Positions 43,869 to 53,637 of a DNA stretch of 64,000 bases are shown piece after piece (position 1 is the stretch's first letter; each line of letters opens with the position of its first letter). The DNA is from Halopseudomonas pelagia (GTDB lineage Bacteria; Pseudomonadota; Gammaproteobacteria; Pseudomonadales; Pseudomonadaceae): contig NZ_CP033116.1 in NCBI RefSeq assembly GCF_009497895.1, forward strand, positions 1,736,001-1,800,000. The letters are read 5' to 3'. The notes below the pieces were generated by a model. That model made no database searches, was not told where the DNA came from, and was given only the letters and a program-made list of their open reading frames with translations. The position numbers and the translations under genes are program-made.

Positions 43869-44804
43869 TCAGCAGGCAATCCTGTTGCGACCAGCGCGTT
43901 TGGCGACATACATCAGCTTGTCACCACGCTCCAGTAGACCCTCGTTGTTCTCTTCCGCTTTCAATGTTGCAACCCCCAGGCTTGCCGTCATCGGGATCGA
44001 GTCGCCATCAATTTCGAACTGCATCTGCGCAATGCTGCAACGAATCCGTTCAGCGACGAAGCGCGCGGCATGATTGTCGGTATTGCTCAGTACCACGACA
44101 AACTCTTCACCACCCATACGGAACAGCTCGTCTACATCGCGCAGGCAACTGCGTGCACAGTTGACCACGGCTTTAAGCGCCGCGTCACCGTAGGCGTGCC
44201 CGTACTTGTCGTTGATCTGCTTGAAATGGTCTATATCCAGCACCAGCAACGATAGAGGTGTGTGGTGGCGTGAGGAGAACTTCACTTCACGGGTCAGTGC
44301 CTGATCAAGACCCAGGCGGTTACCGATGCCCGTCAGACTATCGTTCAACGCAAAGTGCAGGGCAGCCCGGTACATCAGCGCGTTGCGTAAGGGATACAGC
44401 AGGTTGCCCAGCAACGTCTCCAGACTCTGTAGCTGTACTTCGCTGAAGCGTTTGTCACGAGTGAACTGAATCTCGCCCAGAAAGTCACCGGCATGCGTCA
44501 TGCGGTAGTTGCAGCGGTGCATGCTTGGCACGCCCTTGCTTACTTTCACGGCGTGGGCGTCGTGGTGAAACTCAAGACTGTTGAGCCCCATGAACTCCTG
44601 CACTGCGGTGAAGAAAAGATCCAATACCCGCTCAAGCTCCAGCGACGTTTGCAGTTGCTGCGTGAGCCGCTGCTGCAGACCTAACACAGTCATGTGCTTG
44701 ACTGTTTTTTCACGCTGGATAGCATCTGACGAAAGCTTTTTTTCACTGATGAGCTTCAGGCGCGCCGAGTCGAAGTCAATGGTGTTGCTGGTCGATAACG
44801 TCAT
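43869..44804 (-). CDS. Cytosolic GGDEF diguanylate cyclase with GAF-like domain
   Basis: Makes cyclic di-GMP from GTP. The 311-aa protein lacks membrane segments. A charged N-terminal region leads into a GAF-like sensor fold (about 45-145) and a GGDEF domain (about 150-311). The active motif is GGEEF (231-235), D190 lies in LDIDHFKQIND, and the inhibitory site RDVD (222-225) sits five residues before it, so product inhibition is expected. No EAL domain is present. ATG 44804 is chosen over a TTG ten codons upstream; neither has a good ribosome site. It is convergent with rluB. Confidence 0.93.
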   Translation of the reverse strand: MTLSTSNTIDFDSARLKLISEKKLSSDAIQREKTVKHMTVLGLQQRLTQQLQTSLELERVLDLFFTAVQEFMGLNSLEFHHDAHAVKVSKGVPSMHRCNYRMTHAGDFLGEIQFTRDKRFSEVQLQSLETLLGNLLYPLRNALMYRAALHFALNDSLTGIGNRLGLDQALTREVKFSSRHHTPLSLLVLDIDHFKQINDKYGHAYGDAALKAVVNCARSCLRDVDELFRMGGEEFVVVLSNTDNHAARFVAERIRCSIAQMQFEIDGDSIPMTASLGVATLKAEENNEGLLERGDKLMYVAKRAGRNRIAC

Positions 44805-44915
44805 GGCTGCGCCCGCAGAAGAGTGTGATATCAATACACCATGCAGGGTTTGTGCCTATTAGATTAAATTGTTATTAATCAAAGATTTGAGTCGGATGGC
44901 TCGGTAAGAAAAGGA

Positions 44916-44941
44916 AAAAGCGGCAAAAAGTTGCCGCTTTT
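44916..44941. terminator. Bidirectional intrinsic terminator
   Basis: AAAAGCGGCAA (44916-44926) pairs with TTGCCGCTTTT (44931-44941) around a 4-nt loop, an 11-bp stem with A and T ends. On the minus strand it closes the mtaD-ubiG-mupP-yciK operon, 45 nt after the yciK stop. Confidence 0.85.
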
Positions 44942-44985
44942 ACCGAAACGCGCGCGCTGGTCGAAAAGGGGTGACAAAAAACCGG

Positions 44986-45726
44986 CTATTGGGCGTCGAG
45001 GGCCTGGCCGTTGACAGTCTTGCTGTCGGGCCCCAGCAGATAGAGGAAGGCTGGCATTATTTGCCCAGGCTCTGGGTTCGTCTCGGGTGCCTCTCCTGGG
45101 TAGGCCGCAGCGCGCATGCTGGTCCGGGTGGCCCCGGGATTCAGACTGTTGAAACGTATGGCGCTTGTGCCTTCCTGTTCTTCGGCGAACACCTGCATCA
45201 TGCCTTCCAGGGCAAACTTGCTCACCGCATAGGGTCCCCAGAACGCCTTGCCTTTGCGGCCGACGCTGGAAGACACGCAGACCACGGATGCATCGGGAGC
45301 GGCGCGTAATAGCGGCATCATCGACTTGCTCAGCAGGAAAGGCGCATTGACGTTGACCTGCATCAGTTGCAACCAGGCTTCAGCCTTGACGTTGTCGAGC
45401 ATGGTGCGCGGACCGAGCAGGGCGGCGTTGTGTACGAGGCCGTCGAGCTTGCCAAAGGTGTCGAACAACTGATCAGCCAGATCCAGGTAGTCTTTCTCCA
45501 GGGCGGTTTCCAGGTTTAGCGGGCAAAGCGCCGGCTGCGGAAAGCCGGAGGCTTCAATCTCATCGTAGACCGCTTCAAGTTTCGACGGCGTGCGGCCGAT
45601 CAGTACCACAGTTGCCCCATGGGCAGCACTGCTCAGCGCGCAAGCACGGCCGATTCCGTCGCCAGCACCGGTGATCAATATCACACGATCCTTGAGCAGG
45701 TCCTGGGGTGCCTGATAATCAAACAT
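44986..45726 (-). CDS. yciK: YciK family short-chain oxidoreductase
   Basis: The 246-aa SDR enzyme has the NAD(P) motif TGAGDGIG, the NNAG-like HNAA, the catalytic Ser (VCVSSSVGRKG) and YxxxK (GPYAVSKFA). The substrate is unknown; the family is conserved in gammaproteobacteria. AGGAGG 6 nt before ATG 45726 fixes the start, even though the frame extends 42 codons further into mupP. It overlaps mupP by 8 nt and is the last gene of the operon, before a strong terminator. Confidence 0.92.
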   Translation of the reverse strand: MFDYQAPQDLLKDRVILITGAGDGIGRACALSSAAHGATVVLIGRTPSKLEAVYDEIEASGFPQPALCPLNLETALEKDYLDLADQLFDTFGKLDGLVHNAALLGPRTMLDNVKAEAWLQLMQVNVNAPFLLSKSMMPLLRAAPDASVVCVSSSVGRKGKAFWGPYAVSKFALEGMMQVFAEEQEGTSAIRFNSLNPGATRTSMRAAAYPGEAPETNPEPGQIMPAFLYLLGPDSKTVNGQALDAQ

Positions 45727-46399
45727 GTGATGCCTCCTGAAGTTGCCTTTGCGCCAGCCATGGACGCAGCTCGGCTGGGGATCGTACGCTGTGAGTTGCC
45801 TGCCATCCAGCCGGGTCCTCGCCTGGGGGAATGTAGCCATACAGCGCGGCAATGGTCGGCATATCCGCTGCTTTCCCCGCGAGAATGTCGCGCAGGTGAT
45901 CGCCGATATAAACTGAATGGCACGGCTCTACACCCATTTGGACGCAGGCTTTGAGCAGGGGTTCCGGATGGGGTTTGCCGTGGCTGACCTGGTCGGGGCA
46001 GACCAGCGCATGACAACGGTCTGCCAGGCCCGTGGCCGCCAACAACGGAATACTGAAGCGGCTGAGCTTGTTGGTCACCACGCCCCAGGGCAAAGCTTGA
46101 TCGTCCAGCCAGTCGAGCAGTTCCGGAATGCCGTCGAAAGGGCGAGTGTGCACCGCCAACGCCAGATCGTAGCGCTGCAGAAATTCTTCACGCAGTGCCT
46201 CGAAGCCCGCTTCGGTGGGCTGCATGTTGAAGGCGCTGCTGAGCATGCCAACCGAGCCGTCAGATACCCGGTCGCGGATTCGTATGGCATCCACTGGGGG
46301 CAAGCCGCGTTCCTGGCGCATGGCCAAAATGATCGCCATAAAATCGTCGACGGTATCCAGCAAGGTGCCGTCAAGATCGAAGAGTACGCTGGTCAGCAT
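45719..46399 (-). CDS. mupP: N-acetylmuramic acid 6-phosphate phosphatase MupP
   Basis: A HAD-type phosphatase with the nucleophile motif FDLDGTLLD (D8, D10), a Thr in VVTNK, a Lys in HGKPHPEPLL and the acidic GDHLRD. In Pseudomonas the gene in this position, between ubiG and yciK, encodes MupP. MupP removes the 6-phosphate from MurNAc-6P in peptidoglycan recycling, a bypass that affects fosfomycin tolerance. Older annotations name it phosphoglycolate phosphatase. The 226-aa length fits. The call rests on context as much as on sequence. It starts 4 nt after ubiG and overlaps yciK. Confidence 0.85.
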   Translation of the reverse strand: MLTSVLFDLDGTLLDTVDDFMAIILAMRQERGLPPVDAIRIRDRVSDGSVGMLSSAFNMQPTEAGFEALREEFLQRYDLALAVHTRPFDGIPELLDWLDDQALPWGVVTNKLSRFSIPLLAATGLADRCHALVCPDQVSHGKPHPEPLLKACVQMGVEPCHSVYIGDHLRDILAGKAADMPTIAALYGYIPPGEDPAGWQATHSVRSPAELRPWLAQRQLQEASHV

Positions 46400-46403
46400 G
46401 CCG

Positions 46404-47105
46404 TCAGGCGCTACGCCGAGTGTGGATCATGTAATTGACATCCACATCGGATTCCAGTTTATAGACCTTGGTCAGCGGGTTGTAGGTCAGGCCAATGATG
46501 TCCTGCATGTCCAGGCCGGCTTCGCGTGACCAGCGGCCGAGCTCTGCGGGTTTGATGAACTTGGCGAATTCATGGGTGCCCCGCGGTAGCAAGCGCAATA
46601 CGTATTCGGCGCCGACAATGGCAAACACAAAGGACTTCGGATTGCGGTTGATGGTCGAGAAGAAAATGTCGCCGCCGGGCTTGACCAGGGTGGCGCAGGC
46701 GCGGATGACGGACGCGGGATCGGGCACGTGTTCGAGCATTTCCAGGCAGGTAACCACGTCAAAGCGACCGGGGTGCAGCTCCGCGAGTTGCTCGGCGGTA
46801 ATCTGCTGATAATCCACCTCTACGCCGGATTCGAGCTGATGCAGCCGGGCGACGGCCAGCGGCGCTTCACCCATATCAATGCCCATCACCTTGGCGCCAC
46901 GCAGTGCCATGGCTTCGGCGAGAATGCCACCGCCGCAGCCAACGTCCAGTACTTCCTTACCCGCCAGGCCAACACGTTCATCAATCCAGTTGGTGCGCAG
47001 CGGGTTGATCTGGTGCAGTGGCTTGAATTCGCTGTTGCGGTCCCACCAGCGGCTGGCCAGCGCCTCGAATTTGGCAATTTCTGCCTGGTCCACGTTAAGC
47101 GTCAT
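46404..47105 (-). CDS. ubiG: Ubiquinone biosynthesis O-methyltransferase UbiG
   Basis: UbiG performs both O-methylations in ubiquinone synthesis, using SAM. The 233-aa protein has the N-terminal [11 protein letters not shown] motif, SAM motif [10 protein letters not shown] (52-60), motif II near [14 protein letters not shown] and STINRN. The start lies within the end of mtaD (11-nt overlap). The arrangement mtaD-ubiG-mupP-yciK is the Pseudomonas one. Confidence 0.96.
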   Translation of the reverse strand: MTLNVDQAEIAKFEALASRWWDRNSEFKPLHQINPLRTNWIDERVGLAGKEVLDVGCGGGILAEAMALRGAKVMGIDMGEAPLAVARLHQLESGVEVDYQQITAEQLAELHPGRFDVVTCLEMLEHVPDPASVIRACATLVKPGGDIFFSTINRNPKSFVFAIVGAEYVLRLLPRGTHEFAKFIKPAELGRWSREAGLDMQDIIGLTYNPLTKVYKLESDVDVNYMIHTRRSA

Positions 47106-48459
47106 GTTCTTCGTCCCCTGTCTGAATCTGTTGGGCCCACTCGTTCACCGCTTCGAGCAGGCCATCCTGGTCGGCCAACTGCAGCTGGCCAGATCTGACT
47201 TTTTGCCGGCCAGCCACCCACACATCTGACACATGCGAGGCGTTGCAGGTATAGAGTAATTGTGACACCGGATGATAGACGGGTTGCAAGGGCAGGGCGG
47301 AAAGGTCTACCGCGACCAGGTCCGCCAATTTGCCAGGCTCCAGCGATCCGGTCTGCTCCGCTATGCCCAGCGCTTGAGCACCGGCCAGCGTGGCCATGCG
47401 CAAGGCACTGTGGGCATCCAGCGCGGTAGGTTGCCCGGACACGCCTTTGGCCAGCAGTGCGGCAGTGCGCAGCTCGGCAAACATATCCAGATCATTGTTG
47501 CTGGCAGCGCCATCAGTACCCAGCGCCACATTAATATTGTTGTCCAGCAGACGCTGGACCGGGCAGAAGCCGCTGGCAAGCTTCATGTTGGATTCGGGGC
47601 AATGAATGATCTGTACGCCATAGTCCCCGAGAAGCTGTATATCCTGATCGTCGATCTGGGTCATATGCACCGCCTGCAGGCGCGGGCTGAGCAAGCCGAG
47701 CTCACGCAAGCGCTGCAGCGGGCGCATGCCCGTCTGGCGTATCGCTTCTTCCACTTCGAAAGCGGTTTCGTGAACGTGCATATGCACCGGCAGTTCCAGT
47801 TCATCTGCCAGCGTGCGTACGCGGATAAGTGTCTCGTCGCCCACGGTGTAGGGTGCGTGCGGGCCAAAGGCGACACTGATCAGCTCATTGTGTTTGCTGT
47901 CGTCATGCAGGCGCAGGCCCTTGGAGATGGCTTCGGCACTGTTCTGCGCGCCGGGGATCGGATTGTCGATGACCGGAAATGCCAGTTGCGCGCGGATTCC
48001 GGCGTCCATGGCTACCTGGGCCGCGATCTCGGGATAGAAATACATGTCGGCAAAGCAGGTGGTGCCCCCGCGGAGCATCTCGGAAACGGCCAGTCGCGTG
48101 CCGATACGAACAAAGTCCTCGCTTACCCAACGGCCTTCAGCCGGCCAGATGTGATCATTCAGCCAGCTCATCAATGGCAGGTCATCGGCGAGCCCGCGGA
48201 ACAGGCTCATGGCCGCATGGCCATGCGCATTGATCAGCCCTGGGATCAGCACATGATGAGGCAGTTCGCGGCGTTCGCGGGCCTGCAGGCTAGCAGCGCG
48301 CTGCTGGCTGACGATGCCGAGAATGCGGCCCTGGTGGACGATAATAGTGTGGTTTTCCAAGACCTGGCCGGCGGGTACAACGGGCACAATCCAGCGCGCC
48401 GAGATCAGCAGGTCGATGGAGTCTGGCAGAGCCAGCATGGGGAGTTCATCTTGGATCAT
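47095..48459 (-). CDS. mtaD: 5'-methylthioadenosine deaminase (TrzA/ATZ amidohydrolase family)
   Basis: A zinc amidohydrolase with H79-x-H81 ([11 protein letters not shown]), further ligands in the HMHVHE segment and in IIHCPESN, and the late Asp in [10 protein letters not shown]. The family deaminates methylthioadenosine (MTA) and/or S-adenosylhomocysteine. In P. aeruginosa the homologue next to mtnA converts MTA to methylthioinosine, and the divergent mtnA here supports the same role. The frame is open to 48600; the first ATG giving a family-like start is 48459. It has no Shine-Dalgarno, and a TATACT box ends only 7 nt before it, so the message may be leaderless (or begin at ATG 48438). 454 aa. 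Confidence 0.88.
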   Translation of the reverse strand: MIQDELPMLALPDSIDLLISARWIVPVVPAGQVLENHTIIVHQGRILGIVSQQRAASLQARERRELPHHVLIPGLINAHGHAAMSLFRGLADDLPLMSWLNDHIWPAEGRWVSEDFVRIGTRLAVSEMLRGGTTCFADMYFYPEIAAQVAMDAGIRAQLAFPVIDNPIPGAQNSAEAISKGLRLHDDSKHNELISVAFGPHAPYTVGDETLIRVRTLADELELPVHMHVHETAFEVEEAIRQTGMRPLQRLRELGLLSPRLQAVHMTQIDDQDIQLLGDYGVQIIHCPESNMKLASGFCPVQRLLDNNINVALGTDGAASNNDLDMFAELRTAALLAKGVSGQPTALDAHSALRMATLAGAQALGIAEQTGSLEPGKLADLVAVDLSALPLQPVYHPVSQLLYTCNASHVSDVWVAGRQKVRSGQLQLADQDGLLEAVNEWAQQIQTGDEEHDA

Positions 48460-48539
48460 GCGCAGCAGTATAACGGCTGGCTTCGATTGGGTGGAGTGAC
48501 ATTTCATTTCTGCGTTCGTCAGTCCGTCGCGCGCATGAG

Positions 48540-48545
48540 TATAAT
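48540..48545 (+). promoter_or_regulatory. Probable -10 box of mtnA
   Basis: A perfect TATAAT lies 20 nt before the mtnA start, directly upstream of its AGGAGGGG ribosome site. The -35 region (TTCGTC) is poor. The 106-nt gap to mtaD must hold promoters for both directions. Confidence 0.5.
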
Positions 48546-48565
48546 GGCGGTTTAGGAGGGGCATC

Positions 48566-49645
48566 ATGCAGCCTGCGACACAATCAGCCACAGCGGACAA
48601 AGTGAAAGCCCTCGAATGGCACGGCGGCGTATTACGCCTGCTCGATCAGCGCCAGTTACCAGCGCACGAAGAATATATCGATTGCGCTGATGCGGATCAG
48701 GTAGCAACGGCCATCCGCGACATGGTCGTGCGTGGGGCGCCAGCGATTGGTATCGCTGCGGCCTATGGTGTTGCGCTGGCCGCCCGCCGCGTCGGCCAGA
48801 GCGAGGACTGGGCGCAAGCGCTGAAGGCGGATCTTGAGCTGCTGGAAAATGCGCGGCCGACGGCGGTCAACCTCAGTTGGGCATTGAAGTTGATGCGCGA
48901 CCGGCTGGTGCGTCTTTCCGCCCACGCCGATGTCCCCGCACGTCTGCTTGAGGCGGCTCAGTCGATTCATCAAAGCGATCATGAAGCCAATCTGACCATG
49001 GGCAAGCTGGGCATGGAGCTGATCCGCAAGCATCAGAAAACCCCGCAGAACCTGCTTACCCACTGCAACGCGGGCGCTCTGGCCACTGGTGGCTATGGAA
49101 CAGCGCTGGGCGTGATTCGCGCCGCGCATGCGGCCGGGCTGGTCGACAAGGTGTTTGTTGACGAAACCCGTCCCTGGCTGCAGGGCTCGCGGCTGACCGC
49201 ATGGGAGCTTGAGCGCGACGGTATCGAGGCGAGTATCAATGTTGACTCGGCCGCTGGCCATTTGATGAAGACCCAGACTATTACCTGGGTCATCGTTGGC
49301 GCGGATCGAATTGCCGCCAATGGCGATGTGGTGAACAAGATCGGGACCTATTCGCTATCGATTCTGGCCATGCATCACGGCCTGCGGTTTATGGTTGTTG
49401 CGCCAAGCTCGACCATCGACATGGCGCTGGAGCATGGCGATGAGGTGGTTATCGAGGAGCGGGGCGCGGCCGAACTGTTGCAGCTCGGTGGCCAATCACT
49501 GGATGTTGGTGTGCCCGTATTCAACCCGGTGTTCGATGTGACGCCGGCGGATCTGATCGACGCCATTGTGACCGAAAAAGGCGTCATCGAGCGCCCGGAC
49601 GCGCGAAAATTGGCCGATCTGATGAGTCACCGGCATCTGCACTGA
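48566..49645 (+). CDS. mtnA: S-methyl-5-thioribose-1-phosphate isomerase
   Basis: MtnA isomerises methylthioribose 1-phosphate to methylthioribulose 1-phosphate in the methionine salvage pathway. The 359-aa protein has the substrate loop [15 protein letters not shown] (54-68), the catalytic C167 in [14 protein letters not shown] and D248 in [19 protein letters not shown] before the ATG is strong. Together with the divergent mtaD it covers two steps of MTA recycling; the purine-nucleoside phosphorylase step is encoded elsewhere. Confidence 0.95.
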   Translation: MQPATQSATADKVKALEWHGGVLRLLDQRQLPAHEEYIDCADADQVATAIRDMVVRGAPAIGIAAAYGVALAARRVGQSEDWAQALKADLELLENARPTAVNLSWALKLMRDRLVRLSAHADVPARLLEAAQSIHQSDHEANLTMGKLGMELIRKHQKTPQNLLTHCNAGALATGGYGTALGVIRAAHAAGLVDKVFVDETRPWLQGSRLTAWELERDGIEASINVDSAAGHLMKTQTITWVIVGADRIAANGDVVNKIGTYSLSILAMHHGLRFMVVAPSSTIDMALEHGDEVVIEERGAAELLQLGGQSLDVGVPVFNPVFDVTPADLIDAIVTEKGVIERPDARKLADLMSHRHLH

Positions 49646-49739
49646 GCGGTGGCTTGATCCTTTCCATGGCCCCGTTCGTCCTTCTTGCTGGAATAGCAGG
49701 CTCAGACTTGCGTTTCGCCTCCCTCCCAGCCTGGCTCTG

Positions 49740-49748
49740 TGGTATCCT
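49740..49748 (+). promoter_or_regulatory. Possible extended -10 upstream of gyrA
   Basis: TGGTATCCT is a TGn-type extended -10 box about 144 nt before gyrA. The rest of the 246-nt gap between mtnA and gyrA has no credible gene. No -35 box matches well. Confidence 0.3.
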
Positions 49749-49891
49749 GTCGGGCTTTAACCGGGTGTCCTGCGGCCCCGCGCTGACTGATCGCTTTCTA
49801 ACGGAAACAGCAGCCCCGCAGAGCCCCTGAGTGCGCCGAATAACTGTTACAGGCATCGTCAGGTTGCCGACAATAAAAGGAATGCCGTTTC

Positions 49892-52537
49892 ATGGGTGAA
49901 CTGGCCAAAGAAATCCTTCCAGTCAATATCGAAGATGAGCTGAAGCAGTCGTACCTGGATTACGCCATGAGCGTGATCGTGGGCCGGGCTTTGCCGGATG
50001 TTCGCGACGGTCTCAAGCCGGTGCATCGCCGCGTGCTGTTCGCGATGAGCGAGTTGAACAACGACTGGAACAAACCCTACAAGAAATCCGCCCGTGTGGT
50101 CGGTGACGTAATCGGTAAATATCACCCACACGGTGACTCCGCGGTCTACGACACCATCGTTCGTATGGCGCAGCCGTTCTCGCTGCGCTATCTGCTGGTT
50201 GATGGTCAGGGCAACTTCGGTTCGGTGGATGGCGACAACGCCGCCGCCATGCGTTATACCGAAATCCGTATGACCAAGCTGGCACATGAGCTGCTGGCTG
50301 ATCTGGAAAAGGAAACTGTCGACTGGGTGCCCAACTACGATGGCACCGAACAGATTCCTGCGGTATTGCCGACCAAGGTCCCGAACCTGCTGATCAACGG
50401 ATCCAGCGGTATTGCCGTGGGCATGGCGACCAATATTCCGCCGCACAACCTGACGGAAGTGATCAACGCTTGTCTGGCGCTGATCGAAAACCCGGATATG
50501 ACCATTGATGATCTGATGGAGCATATTCCTGGCCCGGATTTCCCCACCGCCGGCATCATCAATGGCCGGGCGGGTATTGTTGAGGCCTACCACACTGGCC
50601 GCGGCCGCATCTATGTTCGGGCCCGTTGTACTATTGAAGATATCGACAAGGTTGGCGGTCGGCAGCAGATCATCATTCACGAGCTGCCCTATCAGTTGAA
50701 CAAGGCCCGCTTGATCGAGAAGATCGCCGAGCTGGTCAAAGAGAAAAAGATCGAAGGCATTACCGAGCTGCGTGACGAGTCCGACAAGGACGGCATGCGC
50801 GTGGTTATCGAGATCCGCCGGGGCGAGGTCGCCGAGGTTATCCTGAATAATCTCTATACCCAGACGCAGATGCAGAACGTGTTCGGCATTAACATCGTCG
50901 GCCTGCTCGACGGCCAGCCGCGCATTCTGAATCTCAAGGAATTGCTCGACGCCTTTATTCGTCACCGCCGTGAAGTGGTGACCCGCCGTACCGTATTCGA
51001 GTTGCGCAAGGCGCGTGAGCGCGGGCATATCCTTGAAGGTCAGGCCGTTGCCCTGTCGAACATCGACCCGGTTATCGCCATGATCAAGGCCTCGCCGACC
51101 CCGGCTGAAGCCAAGGAGCGTCTGATCGCCAACGCCTGGGAGCCGGGCGCGGTGGTCGAGATGGTCGAGCGCGCCGGTGCCGAATCCTGCCGTCCTGATG
51201 GCCTGGATGAGCAATTCGGTCTGCGCGATGGCAAGTATTACCTGTCCCCGGAACAGGCTCAGGCGATTCTGGAACTGCGTCTGCACCGTCTGACCGGTCT
51301 GGAGCACGAAAAGCTGCTGGCCGAGTACCAGGAAATTTTGCTTCAGATCGGTGAGCTCCTGCGCATCCTCAATAGTCAGGAACGCCTGATGGAAGTGATC
51401 GTCGAGGAGCTGGAGCTGATTCGCACCAACTTCGGCGACGCACGCCGCACCGAGATCCTCGCTTCCCGCCTGGATCTGAGCATTGCCGACCTGATTACCG
51501 AAGAAGAGCGGGTCGTGACCATCTCTCATGGTGGTTACGCCAAGAGCCAGCCGCTGGCCGATTACCAGGCGCAGCGCCGTGGTGGTCGAGGCAAGGCGGC
51601 GACGGGCGTCAAGGATGAGGACTATGTGTCTCACCTGCTGGTTGCCAACAGCCACACCACGCTGCTGCTGTTCTCCAGCAAGGGCAAAGTGTACTGGTTG
51701 AAGACTTATGAAATTCCAGAGGCTTCGCGCACTGCGCGGGGTCGTCCGCTGGTCAACCTGTTGCCGCTGGACCAGGGTGAGTTCATCAGCGCCATGTTGC
51801 CCGTCGACGAATATACCGAAGGCTGGTTCATCTTTATGGCTACCGCCAACGGCACCGTGAAAAAGACGCCGCTGGAGCAGTTCAGCCGCCAGCGTACGGT
51901 CGGTCTGATCGCGCTGGATCTGGATGAGGGCGATACGCTGATTTCCGCTGCCATCACCAACGGTGAGCGTGAGGTCATGCTGTTCTCCGACGGTGGCAAG
52001 GTGACGCGCTTCAAGGAAACTGACGTTCGGGCAATGGGCCGGACTGCGCGCGGTGTACGCGGTATGCGTCTGGCGGAAAAGCAGCGCCTTATTTCGATGA
52101 TTATTGTCGAAGAGGGTACGCAGATTCTTACCGCTTCGGCGCGCGGCTACGGCAAGCGCACGGCAGTGGAAGAGTTCCCGCAGTACAAGCGCGGTGGCCA
52201 GGGCGTCATCGCCATGGTCAGCAACGAACGTAACGGTCCGCTGGTCGGGGCTGTCCAGGTGGTCGATGGTGAGGAAATCATGCTGATCTCCGACCAGGGC
52301 ACCCTGGTGCGTACCCGCGTCGCCGAGGTGTCCAGCCTGTCGCGTAACACCCAGGGTGTTACGCTGATCAAGGTAGCCAGCGACGAGAAACTGGTGGGTC
52401 TGGAGCGTATTCAGGAGCCGTCCGAGGAAGAGCTTGCTGAAGGCGAACTGGATGATGCCGATACCGCCGTGGATGTGAATGCAGAGTTGGGTGCAGCGCA
52501 GGACGAGTCTCCGGCTGCCGATACGGATCAGGAGTAA
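49892..52537 (+). CDS. gyrA: DNA gyrase subunit A
   Basis: The A subunit of gyrase cuts and rejoins DNA while negative supercoils are introduced. The 881-aa protein has the catalytic Y122 ([10 protein letters not shown]) and the quinolone-resistance region with S83 and D87 ([10 protein letters not shown]), both wild-type residues. It also has the GyrA box QRRGGRGK and a six-bladed C-terminal DNA-wrapping domain, ending in an acidic tail. P. aeruginosa has Thr at 83; Ser here is also quinolone-susceptible in other species. GG-rich AAAAGGA 9 nt before the ATG. It is followed 9 nt later by serC, so the two may be co-transcribed. Confidence 0.98.
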   Translation: MGELAKEILPVNIEDELKQSYLDYAMSVIVGRALPDVRDGLKPVHRRVLFAMSELNNDWNKPYKKSARVVGDVIGKYHPHGDSAVYDTIVRMAQPFSLRYLLVDGQGNFGSVDGDNAAAMRYTEIRMTKLAHELLADLEKETVDWVPNYDGTEQIPAVLPTKVPNLLINGSSGIAVGMATNIPPHNLTEVINACLALIENPDMTIDDLMEHIPGPDFPTAGIINGRAGIVEAYHTGRGRIYVRARCTIEDIDKVGGRQQIIIHELPYQLNKARLIEKIAELVKEKKIEGITELRDESDKDGMRVVIEIRRGEVAEVILNNLYTQTQMQNVFGINIVGLLDGQPRILNLKELLDAFIRHRREVVTRRTVFELRKARERGHILEGQAVALSNIDPVIAMIKASPTPAEAKERLIANAWEPGAVVEMVERAGAESCRPDGLDEQFGLRDGKYYLSPEQAQAILELRLHRLTGLEHEKLLAEYQEILLQIGELLRILNSQERLMEVIVEELELIRTNFGDARRTEILASRLDLSIADLITEEERVVTISHGGYAKSQPLADYQAQRRGGRGKAATGVKDEDYVSHLLVANSHTTLLLFSSKGKVYWLKTYEIPEASRTARGRPLVNLLPLDQGEFISAMLPVDEYTEGWFIFMATANGTVKKTPLEQFSRQRTVGLIALDLDEGDTLISAAITNGEREVMLFSDGGKVTRFKETDVRAMGRTARGVRGMRLAEKQRLISMIIVEEGTQILTASARGYGKRTAVEEFPQYKRGGQGVIAMVSNERNGPLVGAVQVVDGEEIMLISDQGTLVRTRVAEVSSLSRNTQGVTLIKVASDEKLVGLERIQEPSEEELAEGELDDADTAVDVNAELGAAQDESPAADTDQE

Positions 52538-52546
52538 AACGCCGCC

Positions 52547-53632
52547 GTGAGTAATCGACTGTTCAATTTTTGTGCAGGCCCTGCAGCATTGCCTGAGGCG
52601 GTGCTGCAGCAGGCTCAGGCCGAACTGCTGGACTGGCAGGGCAAAGGCCTGTCGGTAATGGAGATGAGTCACCGCAGTGACGAGTTCACCCAAGTGGCTG
52701 AAACCGCCGAGCAGGATCTGCGTGATCTGCTCAGCGTACCTGATGACTACAAGGTGCTGTTCCTGCAGGGCGGTGCCAGCCAGCAGTTCGCGCAGATTCC
52801 GCTGAACTTCATGGCTGACGACGGCAGTGCGGACTATATCGACACCGGCATCTGGTCGGCCAAGGCGATAGAGGAAGCTCAGCGCTTCGGTCACGTCAAT
52901 GTGGCCGCCAGCGCCAAGGCCTACGATTACTTCGCCATCCCCGGCCAGAATGACTGGCAGTTGTCGGAAAACGCCGCCTACGTGCATTACACCCCCAATG
53001 AGACCATTGGCGGGTTGGAATTTGGCTGGATTCCCGAGGTAGGCGACAAGCCGCTGATTGCGGATGTGTCCTCGACGATTCTTTCTCGCCCGCTGGAGGT
53101 ATCGAAATTCGGCATGCTCTACGCCGGCGCCCAGAAGAACATCGGCCCTAGCGGTCTGGTGGTGGTGATCGTGCGTGAAGACCTGCTCGGCAAGGCGCGC
53201 GCCAGTTGCCCGACCATGCTCGATTACAGTGTCGCCGCGAAAAACGGCTCGATGTACAACACGCCACCCACCTTCGGCTGGTACCTGGCAGGCCTGATCT
53301 TCAAATGGGTCAAGCAGCAAGGCGGACTGGAGGCGATGGAGCGGATCAATCAGCTCAAGCAACGTACGCTGTACCGAGCGATTGACGGCAGTGAGCTGTA
53401 CAGCAACCCGATCAATCCGGTGGATCGTTCCTGGATGAATATCCCCTTCCGCCTGGCAGATGACCGGCTGGACAAGCCGTTTTTAGCTGGCGCCGAAGAG
53501 CGGGGCCTGTTGAACCTCAAGGGCCATCGTTCAGTGGGTGGTATGCGCGCGTCTATTTATAACGCCGTCGGCCAGGATGCAGTGGATGCGCTGGTGGCCT
53601 ATATGGCAGAGTTCGAACGGCAGCGGGGTTGA
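52547..53632 (+). CDS. serC: Phosphoserine aminotransferase
   Basis: A PLP enzyme that makes phosphoserine from 3-phosphohydroxypyruvate and also serves the pyridoxal 5'-phosphate pathway. The 361-aa protein has FCAGPAALP at the start and HRSDEF. The PLP-binding K197 is in YAGAQKNIGPSG. Start is GTG, 9 nt after gyrA. Its stop overlaps or abuts the start region of pheA. It is the first gene of the aromatic/serine/histidine biosynthesis run. Confidence 0.97.
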   Translation: MSNRLFNFCAGPAALPEAVLQQAQAELLDWQGKGLSVMEMSHRSDEFTQVAETAEQDLRDLLSVPDDYKVLFLQGGASQQFAQIPLNFMADDGSADYIDTGIWSAKAIEEAQRFGHVNVAASAKAYDYFAIPGQNDWQLSENAAYVHYTPNETIGGLEFGWIPEVGDKPLIADVSSTILSRPLEVSKFGMLYAGAQKNIGPSGLVVVIVREDLLGKARASCPTMLDYSVAAKNGSMYNTPPTFGWYLAGLIFKWVKQQGGLEAMERINQLKQRTLYRAIDGSELYSNPINPVDRSWMNIPFRLADDRLDKPFLAGAEERGLLNLKGHRSVGGMRASIYNAVGQDAVDALVAYMAEFERQRG

Positions 53633-53637
53633 TGGCA

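Noticed and set aside
47272..48555. 427-codon frame on the plus strand opposite mtaD
   Set aside because: Shadow of the amidohydrolase gene; the real frame carries all zinc ligands in order.
49859..53362. 1167-codon open frame antisense to gyrA and serC
   Set aside because: It mirrors two unmistakable conserved genes. Codon bias in highly expressed genes removes stops from the opposite frame. The translation has no recognisable domain and no ribosome site.
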